Assembly: GCA_900472295.1 (NCBI GenBank)
Contig: UCIA01000008.1
Coordinates: forward strand, 9,640 to 73,639
Length of the DNA stretch: 64,000 bases
From: Hyphomicrobiales bacterium
Lineage (GTDB): Bacteria > Pseudomonadota > Alphaproteobacteria > Rhizobiales > Rhizobiaceae
Direction: 5' to 3'
Shown here: piece after piece, positions 1-11,049 of the stretch
Layout of the letters: every line of letters starts with the position of its first letter
How positions within the stretch are numbered: the stretch's first letter is position 1
Position numbers and translations under genes: made by a program
Notes under the pieces: generated by a model
The model's database searches: none
What the model was told of the DNA's origin: nothing
Seen by the model: only the letters and a program-made list of their open reading frames with translations

Positions 1-8
1 CGGCGACA

Positions 9-31
9 CCTTCTCCCACAGGGGGAGAAGG
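9..31. repeat. short intergenic inverted repeat
   Basis: Arms ccttctccc (9-17) and gggagaagg (23-31) are perfectly complementary around a 5-nt loop, just upstream of hisZ. It resembles the small GC-rich palindromes scattered through rhizobial intergenic DNA. It may be the end of a larger element outside the window. A role as an upstream-gene terminator is possible but there is no T tract. Confidence 0.5.
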
Positions 32-45
32 GAAGGCAGCGCCTT

Positions 46-1164
46 ATGACCTCCCGCCCCGCCATCGCATCCGAAATCACCAACCTCTTCGCCACCCGCA
101 ACACGCATGCGGTCGATGTCGCCGTTTTGCAGCCGGCCGATCCGTTCCTCGACATGGCCGGCGAGGATCTGCGTCGCCGGATATTCCTGACCGAAAGCGA
201 GACCGGCAAGACGCTGTGCCTGCGTCCCGAATTCACCATTCCCGTCTGCCTCGACCACATCGCCTCGCAGGCCGGCACGCCGCGCCGCTATTCCTATCTG
301 GGCGAAGTGTTTCGCCAGCGCCGCGAGGGCGGCAATGAGTTTTTCCAGGCCGGCATCGAGGATCTCGGCGACCGCGACACGGCCGAGGCCGATGCTCGGT
401 CGGTAGCCGATGCGCATGCACTGCTTGAGCTGGTGCTGCCGGGCCGGACGCTGGCGATCACGCTCGGCGACCAGACCATTTTCGAGGCGGTGCTGGCAGC
501 ACTCGGCCTGCCGCGCGGCTGGCGCATGCGCTTGGCCCGCGCCTTCGGTTCGGCGCCGATGCTGCAGGCAGCGCTCGCCGATCTCGCCAACCCGCCGCGC
601 AACGGCCAGCTCGACGGCGATGTCGCCGCCCTTGTCCTCCACGGTGATCTCGAAGCGCTGTCCGCCCACATTGCCGGCGGCATGGAAGAAGCCGGCCTGC
701 TGGCATCTGGTGGGCGCACGCCATCGGACATCGCCCGGCGGCTGATCGAAAAGGCCGAGCTGCGCAGCGTGCGGCTGTCGAACGAGGCCTTTGCGGCACT
801 CAGGGATTTTCTCGCCATCGACGTGCCGCTCGATGGCGCCAGTGCTGCGCTCGAAAGCTTCGCCGCTTCGGCCGGCCTTTCGCTCGGTGCAGCCCTGGAA
901 AAATTCGCCGCCCGCGCCAAGGCGATCGAGGCGCACGGCCTGCCGACGCAAACAATTCGCTATGACGCCGCCTTCGGCCGTCCACTGGATTATTACACCG
1001 GCATCGTCTTCGAGATCGCGGCTGAAGGCGGCGAGCGGCCGCTGGCCGGCGGCGGCCGTTATGACCGGCTGCTGACCTTGCTCGGCGCCAAGACGCCGAT
1101 CCCGGGTGTCGGCTTCTCCGTCTGGCTCGACCGCATCGAAGCGCTGCGCGGAGAGCCCAAATGA
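46..1164 (+). CDS. hisZ: ATP phosphoribosyltransferase regulatory subunit HisZ
   Basis: This is a 372-aa class II aminoacyl-tRNA-synthetase-like paralogue that acts as the regulatory partner of short-form HisG in the first step of histidine biosynthesis, in the cytoplasm. Visible HisS-like elements are RPEFTIPV near residues 60-67, the [12 protein letters not shown] motif-2 region near 80-91, and GGGRYDRLL plus [10 protein letters not shown] near the C-terminus. The anticodon-binding domain of true HisRS is absent, as expected for HisZ. The stop overlaps the hisG start by four bases (ATGA), so the two are co-translated. In many rhizobia hisS lies immediately upstream, which would be outside the window. 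Confidence 0.93.
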   Translation: MTSRPAIASEITNLFATRNTHAVDVAVLQPADPFLDMAGEDLRRRIFLTESETGKTLCLRPEFTIPVCLDHIASQAGTPRRYSYLGEVFRQRREGGNEFFQAGIEDLGDRDTAEADARSVADAHALLELVLPGRTLAITLGDQTIFEAVLAALGLPRGWRMRLARAFGSAPMLQAALADLANPPRNGQLDGDVAALVLHGDLEALSAHIAGGMEEAGLLASGGRTPSDIARRLIEKAELRSVRLSNEAFAALRDFLAIDVPLDGASAALESFAASAGLSLGAALEKFAARAKAIEAHGLPTQTIRYDAAFGRPLDYYTGIVFEIAAEGGERPLAGGGRYDRLLTLLGAKTPIPGVGFSVWLDRIEALRGEPK

Positions 1165-1859
1165 TCACGCTGGCGATCCCGTCGAAAGGCCGGCTCAAGG
1201 AGCAGGCGCTGGAGGTGCTGGCCAAGGCCGGGCTTGCCGTCAGCCTGCCCGGTGACGAGCGCCAGTACCGCGCCCGCATCGATGGCGCGGAAGGCATTGA
1301 GGTGGCGTTCCTGTCGGCGTCCGAAATCGCCGGCGAGATCGGCCAAGGCTCGGTCGACCTTGGCATCACCGGCGAGGATCTGCTGCGTGAGACTCTCAGC
1401 GATTGGGAGGCCCGCGCCGAGATCGTCGCGCGTCTCGGTTTCGGCCATGCCGATGTGGTCGTGGCCGTGCCCGGCATCTGGCTCGACGTCGACACCATGG
1501 CCGATCTCGACGATGTCGCCGCCGATTTCCGCCAGCGCCACGGCAGGCGGCTTCGGATCGCCACCAAATACTGGCGGTTGACGCAGCAATTCTTCTCGCA
1601 GAAGCACGGCATCCAGGTCTACCGCATCGTCGAGAGCCTGGGCGCCACCGAGGGCGCGCCGGCGGCAGGCCTCGCCGACGTTATCGTCGACATCACCACC
1701 ACCGGTTCGACGCTGCGCGCCAACCATCTCAAGGTGCTGGCTGATGGGGTGGTGCTGAAGTCGCAGGCCTGTCTGGTGGCGTCGAAGAAGGACCGTGCGG
1801 CGGCGGATGAGGCGCTCGTGCGCGATATCGCTGCGAAGATGAGCACGATAGTCGGTTAG
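1161..1859 (+). CDS. hisG: ATP phosphoribosyltransferase, short form HisG
   Basis: HisG condenses ATP and PRPP to phosphoribosyl-ATP, the committed step of histidine biosynthesis. The 232-aa length marks the short form, which lacks the C-terminal ACT-like regulatory domain and needs HisZ, encoded immediately upstream with a 4-bp overlap. The N-terminus ([11 protein letters not shown]) and the PRPP-binding stretch [15 protein letters not shown] near residues 174-188 are typical of the family. The protein ends just before a large inverted repeat that could terminate the unit. Confidence 0.95.
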   Translation: MITLAIPSKGRLKEQALEVLAKAGLAVSLPGDERQYRARIDGAEGIEVAFLSASEIAGEIGQGSVDLGITGEDLLRETLSDWEARAEIVARLGFGHADVVVAVPGIWLDVDTMADLDDVAADFRQRHGRRLRIATKYWRLTQQFFSQKHGIQVYRIVESLGATEGAPAAGLADVIVDITTTGSTLRANHLKVLADGVVLKSQACLVASKKDRAAADEALVRDIAAKMSTIVG

Positions 1860-1870
1860 GGCGGCGCAGC

Positions 1871-2027
1871 CCCCTTTCCGACCGCTTCGCGGCCACCTCT
1901 CCCCCGCTTTGCGGGGGCGAGGAACCCAAGTTCTGCGAAGGCCGCGACCTCAAAAATGAGCGATTTCCTCGCCCCCGCAAAGCGGGGGAGAGGTGGCTCG
2001 GGCGAAGCCCGAGACGGAGAGGGGGCC
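1871..2027. repeat. pair of inverted palindromic repeat copies after hisG
   Basis: Two copies of a roughly 50-60-bp element lie in opposite orientation. Perfect 32-bp arms span 1893-1924 and 1965-1996, with a 40-nt spacer. Each arm itself contains the palindrome cccccgctttgcggggg. Outer flanks match less well (ccgcttcgcgg in one copy, ctcgggcgaagcccgag in the other). The transcript could fold into one long hairpin and end the hisZG message. The design is that of REP/RIME-like rhizobial intergenic repeats, an inference from pattern only. Confidence 0.8.
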
Positions 2028-2106
2028 TTTGTGCCTCGCTACCATCAACGGGATTTCCACCGCCCCATCAGACTGCTAGGCTCGACTCATCCCGGGAGGA
2101 ACGGCG

Positions 2107-3867
2107 ATGGCGATCAATCTCGACGAGCTCAAGAACGCCACCAACCTGCGCGGGCGCGGCAGGGCGTTCATCGCACCGCTCGACGGCCGGGCGCATGTGT
2201 CGGGAGACCGCTCCGTGCCGCTGCTCGACAAGACGATTCCCCAGCTGTTTTCCGACACGGTCAGCAAATACGCCACGCAGGATGCTGCCGTCTTCGTCGG
2301 ACAGGACAAGCGCTTCACCTGGAGCGAGCTGTCGGATACGGTCGATACGCTCGCCGCCGGCTTCCTGGCGCTTGGCCTCGAAAAAGGCGACCGCGTCGGC
2401 ATCTGGTCGCCCAATCGCTGGGAATGGCTGGTGACGCAATTCGCCACCGCCCGCATCGGCCTGATCCTGGTCAACATCAACCCGGCCTACCGGCTGACCG
2501 AGCTGGAATATGCCCTCAACAAGGTCGGCTGCAAGGCGCTGGTGACGGCCGCCAGTTTCAAGACCTCCGACTATCTCGGCATGATCGAGACGCTGGCTCC
2601 GGAGCTCGCCAAGGCCACCCCCGGCAAGCTCAAGGCGCAGAAACTGCCGGCGCTGAAGATCGTCATCCGCATGGGCGACGACAATTCGCCCGGCATGTTC
2701 AATTTCGCCGACGTGCTGTCGATGGCCGGCCGCGACGAGCATGACAGCCTCGACCGCATATCCGAAGGGCTGAAGCCGGGCGAGGCCATCAACATCCAGT
2801 TCACATCAGGAACGACAGGCGCGCCCAAGGGGGCGACGCTGACCCACACCAACATCGTCAACAACGGCAATTTCGTTACCGCGGCGATCAAGCTTACCAT
2901 CGACGACCGGCTCTGCATCCCGGTCCCGCTCTACCACTGCTTCGGCATGTCGATGGGCACGATGGGCTGCGTCTCCAAGGGCGCGACGATGGTTTTTCCA
3001 GGCGAAGGCTTTGACGCCGGCGCGACGCTGAAAGCCGTGGCGCAGGAACGCTGCACCGGCCTCTATGGTGTACCCACAATGTTCGTCGCCATGCTCGATC
3101 ATGCCGACTTCGCCAGCTTCGATCTCTCCAGCCTGCGCACCGGCATCATGGCGGGCTCACCATGCCCGATCGAGGTGATGAAGAAGGTGGTGTCGCTGAT
3201 GCATATGGAAGAGGTGACGATCGCCTATGGCATGACGGAGACCAGCCCGGTCTCGTTCCAGAGCAGCGTCGACGACCCGCTGGAAAAGCGCGTTTCCACC
3301 GTCGGGCGTATCCATCCGCATGTCGAGGTCAAGGCCATCGACGCCGAGGGCGCCACCGTCGCCGTCGGCGCGCCGGGGGAACTGTGCACCCGCGGCTATT
3401 CCGTGATGAAGGGTTACTGGGATGACGCGGAAAAGACGCGCGAGGCGATCGACAGCGACGGCTGGATGCACACGGGCGACCTCGCCACCATAGACGCCGA
3501 GGGCTATTGCAACATTGTCGGCCGGGTCAAGGACATGGTCATCCGCGGCGGCGAGAACGTCTATCCCAGAGAGGTCGAGGAATTCCTCTACCGCCATCCC
3601 AAGGTCAGGGAAGTGCAGGTGTTCGGCATTCCCGACGCCAAATATGGCGAGGAGCTGTGCGCCTGGATCGTGCTGAAACCGGGCCAGATCGCCACCGAGC
3701 AGGAGATCAAGAACTTCTGCGCCGGCCAGATCGCCCACTACAAAATCCCCCGCTACATCCGCTTCCGCACCGAACTGCCGATGACGGTGACGGGCAAGCC
3801 GCAGAAGTTTTTGATGCGCGAGGCGATGGTGGAGGAGCTGGGGCTGGTGGTGCAGAAGACGGCTTGA
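2107..3867 (+). CDS. AMP-dependent long-chain acyl-CoA synthetase
   Basis: This 586-aa ANL-superfamily enzyme should activate a carboxylic acid to an acyl-AMP and then an acyl-CoA in the cytoplasm. The phosphate-binding loop [16 protein letters not shown] (about residues 232-247), the YGMTETSPV motif, the HTGD motif (GWMHTGDLA) and the C-terminal lysine motif TVTGKPQK are all present. Length and layout match fatty-acyl-CoA ligases of the FadD/AcsF kind. The start is supported by a gggagga ribosome site about 6 nt upstream. It stands alone between the repeat pair and an AT-richer island, so the chain-length preference cannot be told from context. Confidence 0.88.
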   Translation: MAINLDELKNATNLRGRGRAFIAPLDGRAHVSGDRSVPLLDKTIPQLFSDTVSKYATQDAAVFVGQDKRFTWSELSDTVDTLAAGFLALGLEKGDRVGIWSPNRWEWLVTQFATARIGLILVNINPAYRLTELEYALNKVGCKALVTAASFKTSDYLGMIETLAPELAKATPGKLKAQKLPALKIVIRMGDDNSPGMFNFADVLSMAGRDEHDSLDRISEGLKPGEAINIQFTSGTTGAPKGATLTHTNIVNNGNFVTAAIKLTIDDRLCIPVPLYHCFGMSMGTMGCVSKGATMVFPGEGFDAGATLKAVAQERCTGLYGVPTMFVAMLDHADFASFDLSSLRTGIMAGSPCPIEVMKKVVSLMHMEEVTIAYGMTETSPVSFQSSVDDPLEKRVSTVGRIHPHVEVKAIDAEGATVAVGAPGELCTRGYSVMKGYWDDAEKTREAIDSDGWMHTGDLATIDAEGYCNIVGRVKDMVIRGGENVYPREVEEFLYRHPKVREVQVFGIPDAKYGEELCAWIVLKPGQIATEQEIKNFCAGQIAHYKIPRYIRFRTELPMTVTGKPQKFLMREAMVEELGLVVQKTA

Positions 3868-4481
3868 GGGGATGGCAGCGCGTTTCGACGCTTTGTACCG
3901 GGGCACTGAACGCCTCAAGGGGCCGACAGCGGACTGTCCGGTTCGAACCACCTGCAGCGTTAAGCTGTCGTTCCGAATCGACGAACAATCAGTCGTCGCG
4001 CCGGTCAAAGGCGCCTCCCGTACGAGAGCCGACCTCATCTTGGCGAACCTCGGTATCAGATCTTCAAAAATCGGTAGGCGAAGGCCGCCTCCACCTCCTC
4101 CCGAACGGCAGCCGGCCCTCCGTGGCGCATGCGCTTTTCCCTTTTTGCTCTTTGGCTGGATCGCTTTCTTGCTGTTGGGATTTCGCAGCCAACAGTTGCC
4201 AATACATGCTGTGCGCAATCTGCTAGCACGATCGGATAGTGCAGATTTTGAGGCTCTAAACACTTATAATGAGCAACGAAATTGTTCTCCTCGGGAGTAA
4301 GCAACGCTTACGGCCTTACACCTTTTGGATGACCGTGGAGCGTCGTTCATCTTGGAACTAAACCTGCTACGTATACGTATCCAATTTGGAACTCGGAGGT
4401 AATGCCGCGCTGCTACCGACCGTGCCCGAATGAAAGAGGCTGTTCGATCGTCTGTCGAAACCGGCATGATGGGAGAAATAG
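3868..4481. other. 614-bp region without a convincing gene
   Basis: Base composition falls below that of the flanking genes. An open frame of 142 codons (3872-4300, plus) begins four bases after the synthetase stop, but its translation is low-complexity with a six-proline run, has a single hydrophobic stretch, and resembles nothing I recognise. A palindromic ctacgtatacgtat stretch lies near 4370. The region may hold the promoter of the coiled-coil gene downstream or be decayed coding DNA. Confidence 0.5.
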
Positions 4482-5771
4482 ATGAGTAGCCACGAACAAA
4501 CGCCTGTCACAAAGCGGAAGCGGGCCTTCAGGGGCTTGAACAAGGTTGACGGCGAGCAAGGGTCCGAAGCAGGACCACATAACGTCAGGCCATGGGAAAC
4601 GGCCGCGGCTCGTGAGTGGTTGGAGCGCCGTGCGCACCAACTCTCGCGTTCGCACCAGCTTGATAGCAGTGCCGCAGCATCAAGCATGGCGCGGCTGGTG
4701 ACTGTTACAGATGATCCAAATGAAAAGGTCCAGGCCAAGACGCTGCCAGCCATGCGCCACTGGAAGTGGGCCGCCGCGTCATGCCTCGTTTCCGCCGGCC
4801 TGATCCTGCTGCTGGGATTTTCGGTAAACAAGAGCGCTGAGATAGAGCAGATGCTTGCGTCGGCGCAGCGCGAATTGGCCTCGCAAAAAGCCGAGCTGGA
4901 GATAATGCAGCGCTCCGCAGGCGATGCGAACACGCGGGCGGGAATTGCGGCGAACACCGCAGCCGCGCAAAAACTAGATCTAGAACAGGCGCGTCAAAAA
5001 TACGAAGCGTTGAAGATGGATCTGGAAGCGGCGCAGCGAGAATTCGTAAACAATGCCGTTGCTGCATCGAGGGCCCGCCGCGATATGGAGGCTTCGTTGG
5101 CCGAGGCCAACCGACAGCTCGATGCTCAGCGTCGCAATAATGAACTCATTCAAACAGAACTCATCGCGGCTCAACAAAGTAGTGCCTCACTTCAGATGAG
5201 CGCAGAGCTTGCCGCATCCGAGCGTGCCAAAGCGGTAAAGAGCCAACTAGCGGCAGAGGCCGCTTTGACGCTGGCGCGCGAGTCACTCGAAAATGGCCGC
5301 GTGTTGGCGGATGCAGCCATAAAAGACAATCAATTGACCGAGGCTGCTTTGAGGCAGGCCAGCGCCGCACTGGGAAATGAGCATGCACGTGCAGAGTCAA
5401 CCGCAACAGATCTGGAGCGGACCCGTCAGGAGCTCGACGCCGCAAAGCAAGTCTCGATAACGCTGACCGCTTCGCTTGAGCAGGAGCGTGAAAAGAGCAT
5501 AAGTTTGGCCGGCTATCTCAGCGCCGCACGTAAGGCAATCGATCTCGTCAAAACTGAGAATGAGCGGCGCGCTGTGCTTAGTCTGCAATCGCGGAAAGCG
5601 GTGGGTGCAAGCCGGCTTACAAGCTCGCTAAGTCGACCTGCTCGACAACCGCGATCGCAGACAAAACATAAATCGAAAGCTCAAAGATCGTCACCGGGTG
5701 TAGTTGCGACTATTACCCTTCCCGACGCATTGCTTCCAACATCAAGACCCCTCAGTTTATCCATGGATTAG
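4482..5771 (+). CDS. single-pass membrane protein with long coiled coil, unknown function
   Basis: I do not recognise this 429-aa protein. It has a polar N-terminal region (1-94, containing RPWETAAAREWLERRAHQLS), one transmembrane helix at about 96-115, then about 250 residues of Ala/Glu/Gln/Arg-rich heptad-like sequence (about 116-365), and a basic Ser-rich tail. The likely topology is N-in with a periplasmic coiled coil, which would suit a scaffold or envelope-spanning adaptor; this is inference. Base and codon use are visibly AT-richer than in neighbours. The start ATG follows ggga about 7 nt upstream. The secreted Gly-rich gene 45 bp downstream may be co-transcribed. Confidence 0.75.
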   Translation: MSSHEQTPVTKRKRAFRGLNKVDGEQGSEAGPHNVRPWETAAAREWLERRAHQLSRSHQLDSSAAASSMARLVTVTDDPNEKVQAKTLPAMRHWKWAAASCLVSAGLILLLGFSVNKSAEIEQMLASAQRELASQKAELEIMQRSAGDANTRAGIAANTAAAQKLDLEQARQKYEALKMDLEAAQREFVNNAVAASRARRDMEASLAEANRQLDAQRRNNELIQTELIAAQQSSASLQMSAELAASERAKAVKSQLAAEAALTLARESLENGRVLADAAIKDNQLTEAALRQASAALGNEHARAESTATDLERTRQELDAAKQVSITLTASLEQEREKSISLAGYLSAARKAIDLVKTENERRAVLSLQSRKAVGASRLTSSLSRPARQPRSQTKHKSKAQRSSPGVVATITLPDALLPTSRPLSLSMD

Positions 5772-5816
5772 AGCAGAAGTGCACGGCTCGCATATAAAAA
5801 AAGCCGGAGGTTCGTG

Positions 5817-6503
5817 ATGTATAGACACGGCGTGGCTGCATTGATGATCGCAATCACTGTTGGGCCCGCTTGGGCACTCGACGTTGGGGTTGGCGGCAAG
5901 GTTGGCGGTCTTGGCATCGGAGCTGGCTTGGGAGTCGGTTCGCGAGGCGCATCTGTGGGCGTGGGCGTGAGCTTAGGCGGGGCAAACCAAGCGGCCATTG
6001 GAGGATCGGTCAGCACAAGCAGCGGCGCAGTGGGCGCAAAAGCTGGGGTTGGCGCTGGCGCGGCGCAAGTAGGCGTCTCGACTAACTTAGGCGCAACTGC
6101 GACCACCCCGGCCGTGGGGAGTGCGCCACCAGACAACGCTGCCGTCGCTCCGAGGGAAGGCGCTACACAAACAATGCGACTTCCAGCTACGCTCAGGCCT
6201 GATGCTGGTCACGGTAACTCGTGGCGAGGTGCCGATAAACCCTTGTCTTCACTCAGGACGAAACCAGGGACACCGCCTTCGATAGTGAGGGCTTGCCGCG
6301 AGGCTATCTCGTCTGCCGCAACGCCTTTTGGCGCAGTACGCGTTTCCGCCGTGAGTGCTGGTCCTGTCGACCAAGGCAGAGATTGGCTGACGGCGCCGAT
6401 CGACGTTCGCATCAGCTATGCAATACAAGGCAAAATCGAGGTCCGCCAAGCGCGGGTTGGCTGTCGCCTCGACGCGTTGGGAGGCGTCGCCGCAGTGATA
6501 TAG
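5817..6503 (+). CDS. secreted glycine-rich protein with conserved C-terminal domain
   Basis: The 228-aa product starts with a probable Sec signal peptide (hydrophobic GVAALMIAITVGPAWA, cleavage near AWA-LD). A Gly/Ala/Val/Ser-rich segment of about 80 residues follows, built from degenerate alternating G-x repeats (GVGVSLGG, GAKAGVGAGA), then a linker and a globular-looking C-terminus (about 155-228) with two cysteines that could form a disulfide. Cell-surface or extracellular placement is likely; function is unknown. A GTG three bases upstream (5814) is an alternative start; I chose the ATG after ccggaggttc. It follows the coiled-coil gene by 45 bp. Confidence 0.7.
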   Translation: MYRHGVAALMIAITVGPAWALDVGVGGKVGGLGIGAGLGVGSRGASVGVGVSLGGANQAAIGGSVSTSSGAVGAKAGVGAGAAQVGVSTNLGATATTPAVGSAPPDNAAVAPREGATQTMRLPATLRPDAGHGNSWRGADKPLSSLRTKPGTPPSIVRACREAISSAATPFGAVRVSAVSAGPVDQGRDWLTAPIDVRISYAIQGKIEVRQARVGCRLDALGGVAAVI

Positions 6504-6736
6504 TCACTATCCTGGCCGGGCTTACCGTCCCTCGACACATCGGCGTAGCAGACGGTCTTGCTCGCTCGCTCAAATCAAACCTGGCCACGGTCTCGGTTTA
6601 GCGAAGGTGCAACGGCCGCTTCTGAGAGATTGGCGGCGGTCTCGGGAACAACTGCATGAGGCGCAAAGCAGTCATGCGCGCCCTCAGCTGTGAGAGTCCG
6701 CTTCTGGCCAACAGCAGACCTAAATCGACCTCCACC

Positions 6737-7648
6737 TCAGGCCACCCCCATCACCACCCCATCCAGCCCGCGTATAATCTTGGCCAGTTCCACGCACTCG
6801 TCATGCCGCACCTTGTTGCGGCGCCAGGCCAGGCAGATCGTGCGTTGCGGCATTGGCTCCTGGAACGGCACGATCTTGAGGTCCGGCATGGCGCTGGCCG
6901 GCTTCGCCGCCATTTCCGGGATGAGCGTGACGCCCAGGCCATGCGCCACCATCTGCAGCAGCGTCGTCAGGCTGGTGGCGCCGTAGCTTGCCATCGCCAC
7001 CGGCCGCACGCTGCCGCAGAGCGCCAGCGCCTGTTCGCGCAGGCAATGGCCTTCCTCCAAGAGCATCAGCCGCTCCAGCGCCGGGCTTTCCGGCGGCACC
7101 GGCGGCGAGGCGAAGGCGGGATCGCCTGACGGCACGGCAAGGAAGAAACGGTCGGCGAACAGCTCTTCGCTGACCAGGCCCGGCTGGTCGAGCGGCAGCG
7201 CGGCGATGAAGGCGTCGAGCCGCCCCGTTGCCGTATCCTCGACCAGCGATGCCGTCACCGCTTCGCGCAGTTCGAGCTGCAGGGCGGGAAAATGCCGCTT
7301 CAGCTCCGGCAGCACATGCGGCAACAGATAGGGTGCCACCGTCGGGATGATGCCCAGCCGGAAGCGGCCTTCCATCGCCGGGCGGCTGCGCCTGGCCGTC
7401 GTTTCGACTTCGCCGATATCGCGCAGAATGCGCTCGATGCGCGGCAGGATCGCCAGCGCCTCCTCGGTCAGCCGCACCGACTTGCCGCCACGCTCGAACA
7501 GCCGGCAATTGAGCCTTTGCTCCATCTCGGCGATCTGCGCGGACAGCGCCGGCTGGCTGACGCCGGCCATTTTTGCGGCGCGGCCGAAATGCAGCGTTTG
7601 CGCCAAAGCCTCGAAATATTGCATCTGCCGGACGGTCAGCCCAATCAT
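6737..7648 (-). CDS. oxyR: LysR-type peroxide sensor OxyR
   Basis: This 303-aa LysR-family regulator has an N-terminal winged helix-turn-helix (LTVRQMQYFEALAQTLHFGR, then AGVSQPALSAQI) and a C-terminal sensing domain. C202 and C211 occur in GHCLREQALALC with the same nine-residue spacing as the redox pair C199/C208 of Escherichia coli OxyR, so direct peroxide sensing through a disulfide is expected. It is divergent from katG across a 139-bp gap, the classic regulator-target arrangement, and probably activates katG and controls itself from that gap. Confidence 0.92.
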   Translation of the reverse strand: MIGLTVRQMQYFEALAQTLHFGRAAKMAGVSQPALSAQIAEMEQRLNCRLFERGGKSVRLTEEALAILPRIERILRDIGEVETTARRSRPAMEGRFRLGIIPTVAPYLLPHVLPELKRHFPALQLELREAVTASLVEDTATGRLDAFIAALPLDQPGLVSEELFADRFFLAVPSGDPAFASPPVPPESPALERLMLLEEGHCLREQALALCGSVRPVAMASYGATSLTTLLQMVAHGLGVTLIPEMAAKPASAMPDLKIVPFQEPMPQRTICLAWRRNKVRHDECVELAKIIRGLDGVVMGVA

Positions 7649-7709
7649 AAGGAAAACCTATCGCAACAAACAGGAAAGGCAATTTGTTTTTATCGGCGAG
7701 ACGGCCTAG

Positions 7710-9986
<2,277 letters not shown>

Positions 9987-10003
9987 TTACATCCTCCCAA
10001 GCA

Positions 10004-10033
10004 GAAAGGCGCGGGCCGAGGCCCGCGCCTTTC
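10004..10033. terminator. bidirectional terminator between katG and aqpZ
   Basis: Arms gaaaggcgcgggc (10004-10016) and gcccgcgcctttc (10021-10033) pair perfectly around a 4-nt loop. It sits between the convergent katG and aqpZ stops, with A- and T-containing ends on either side, so it can serve both messages. Confidence 0.8.
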
Positions 10034-10054
10034 TTGTTTATGCAGGCTTCGAAA

Positions 10055-10732
10055 TCAGTCCTTTTCGAAGATGCGGGCCTTGGCGACGACACCGGCAATC
10101 GCGCCACCGATCAACGGGGCAACGATGAACAGCCAGAGCTGGCTGAGTGCTGCGCCGCCGGTAAACAGCGCCGGGCCGATCGAGCGCGCCGGATTGACCG
10201 AGGTGCCGGTCACCGGGATCATGGCGAAGTGCAGCCCTGCCAGTGTCAGGCCGATGACCAGGCCGGCGAACGCCGTCGAGTGTTTTTCAGCGGTGACGCC
10301 GAGAATGACGGTGACGAAGGTGAAGGTGCCGATCAGCTCCCACAGGAAGGCCGAACTCATCCCCCATTTGGCCACGTCCCAACCATTGGCGCCGAAGCCG
10401 GTGGTGTGCCCGCCGGTCTGGCCCGACACGATGATCCACAGCGCCAGCGAGGCCAGGATGGCGCCGATGATCTGCGCGATCCAGTAGGGGATGACATCCT
10501 TGGCCGGCAGCCGGCCGGCAAGGAAGACGCCGAGCGTGACGGCCGGATTGAGATGCGCGCCCGAGATCGGGCCGACCGCATAGGCCGCCGCGATCAGGCC
10601 GATGCCGAACGCCAGGCCGATGGCTTCCTGGCCGAGTGGCAGGTCGGCGAGAAAGCCGCCCGTCGCCACCGACGCCGTGCCGATGAACACCAACAGAAAT
10701 GTCCCCAGAACTTCCGCAAGATACGTTTTCAT
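10055..10732 (-). CDS. aqpZ: aquaporin Z water channel
   Basis: The 225-aa MIP-family membrane channel has six predicted transmembrane helices and both half-helix NPA motifs (SGAHLNPAVTLG at about 58-69 and GTSVNPARSIGPAL at about 176-189). The arginine after the second NPA and the short loops favour a water-selective aquaporin over a glycerol facilitator. The longer open frame starts 38 codons earlier, but the methionine at 10732 begins the conserved MKTYLAEVLGTFLLVF and is preceded by gaggag. It is monocistronic and convergent with katG. Confidence 0.93.
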   Translation of the reverse strand: MKTYLAEVLGTFLLVFIGTASVATGGFLADLPLGQEAIGLAFGIGLIAAAYAVGPISGAHLNPAVTLGVFLAGRLPAKDVIPYWIAQIIGAILASLALWIIVSGQTGGHTTGFGANGWDVAKWGMSSAFLWELIGTFTFVTVILGVTAEKHSTAFAGLVIGLTLAGLHFAMIPVTGTSVNPARSIGPALFTGGAALSQLWLFIVAPLIGGAIAGVVAKARIFEKD

Positions 10733-11049
10733 TGCCCTCTCCTCGTATCGATCCGCCGGTCCGCCTTTTCTGCGCCGCGAATCATGGTGCAAAGAGTATT
10801 CCCAACGCAAAAGCTTGAAAAGCAGAGCAGTTGCGCCACAGGCCATGCTTGCGGCGGCCAGTTTACCAACATTAGGTGCCCTGCATCTATTCTGCGATTT
10901 TGTTGCTGCGGGTGCGAAGACATTTGGTTGGTGGGAAATTCACCGGCCGCGATCGGGACGGCCTCGTCACCGCGAAATGCAGGTGGGGTTCAATCCGGAC
11001 GTGAAAGGCTCTAAGAGCAGGCCAGAAGCTCGATTGGATGGAATGACGA
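10733..11049. other. divergent promoter region, no gene seen
   Basis: This 317-bp gap separates divergent aqpZ and the methyltransferase gene. It is less GC-rich than the coding DNA and should hold both promoters. I saw no convincing ORF, repeat or RNA structure. Confidence 0.5.

Noticed and set aside
46..1164. HisZ as a truncated histidyl-tRNA synthetase pseudogene
   Set aside because: Length, lack of the anticodon domain and coupling to short-form HisG fit a functional HisZ.
3872..4300. A 142-codon plus-strand frame after the acyl-CoA synthetase gene
   Set aside because: Low-complexity translation, no recognisable motif, no good ribosome site; kept only as a note on the gap.
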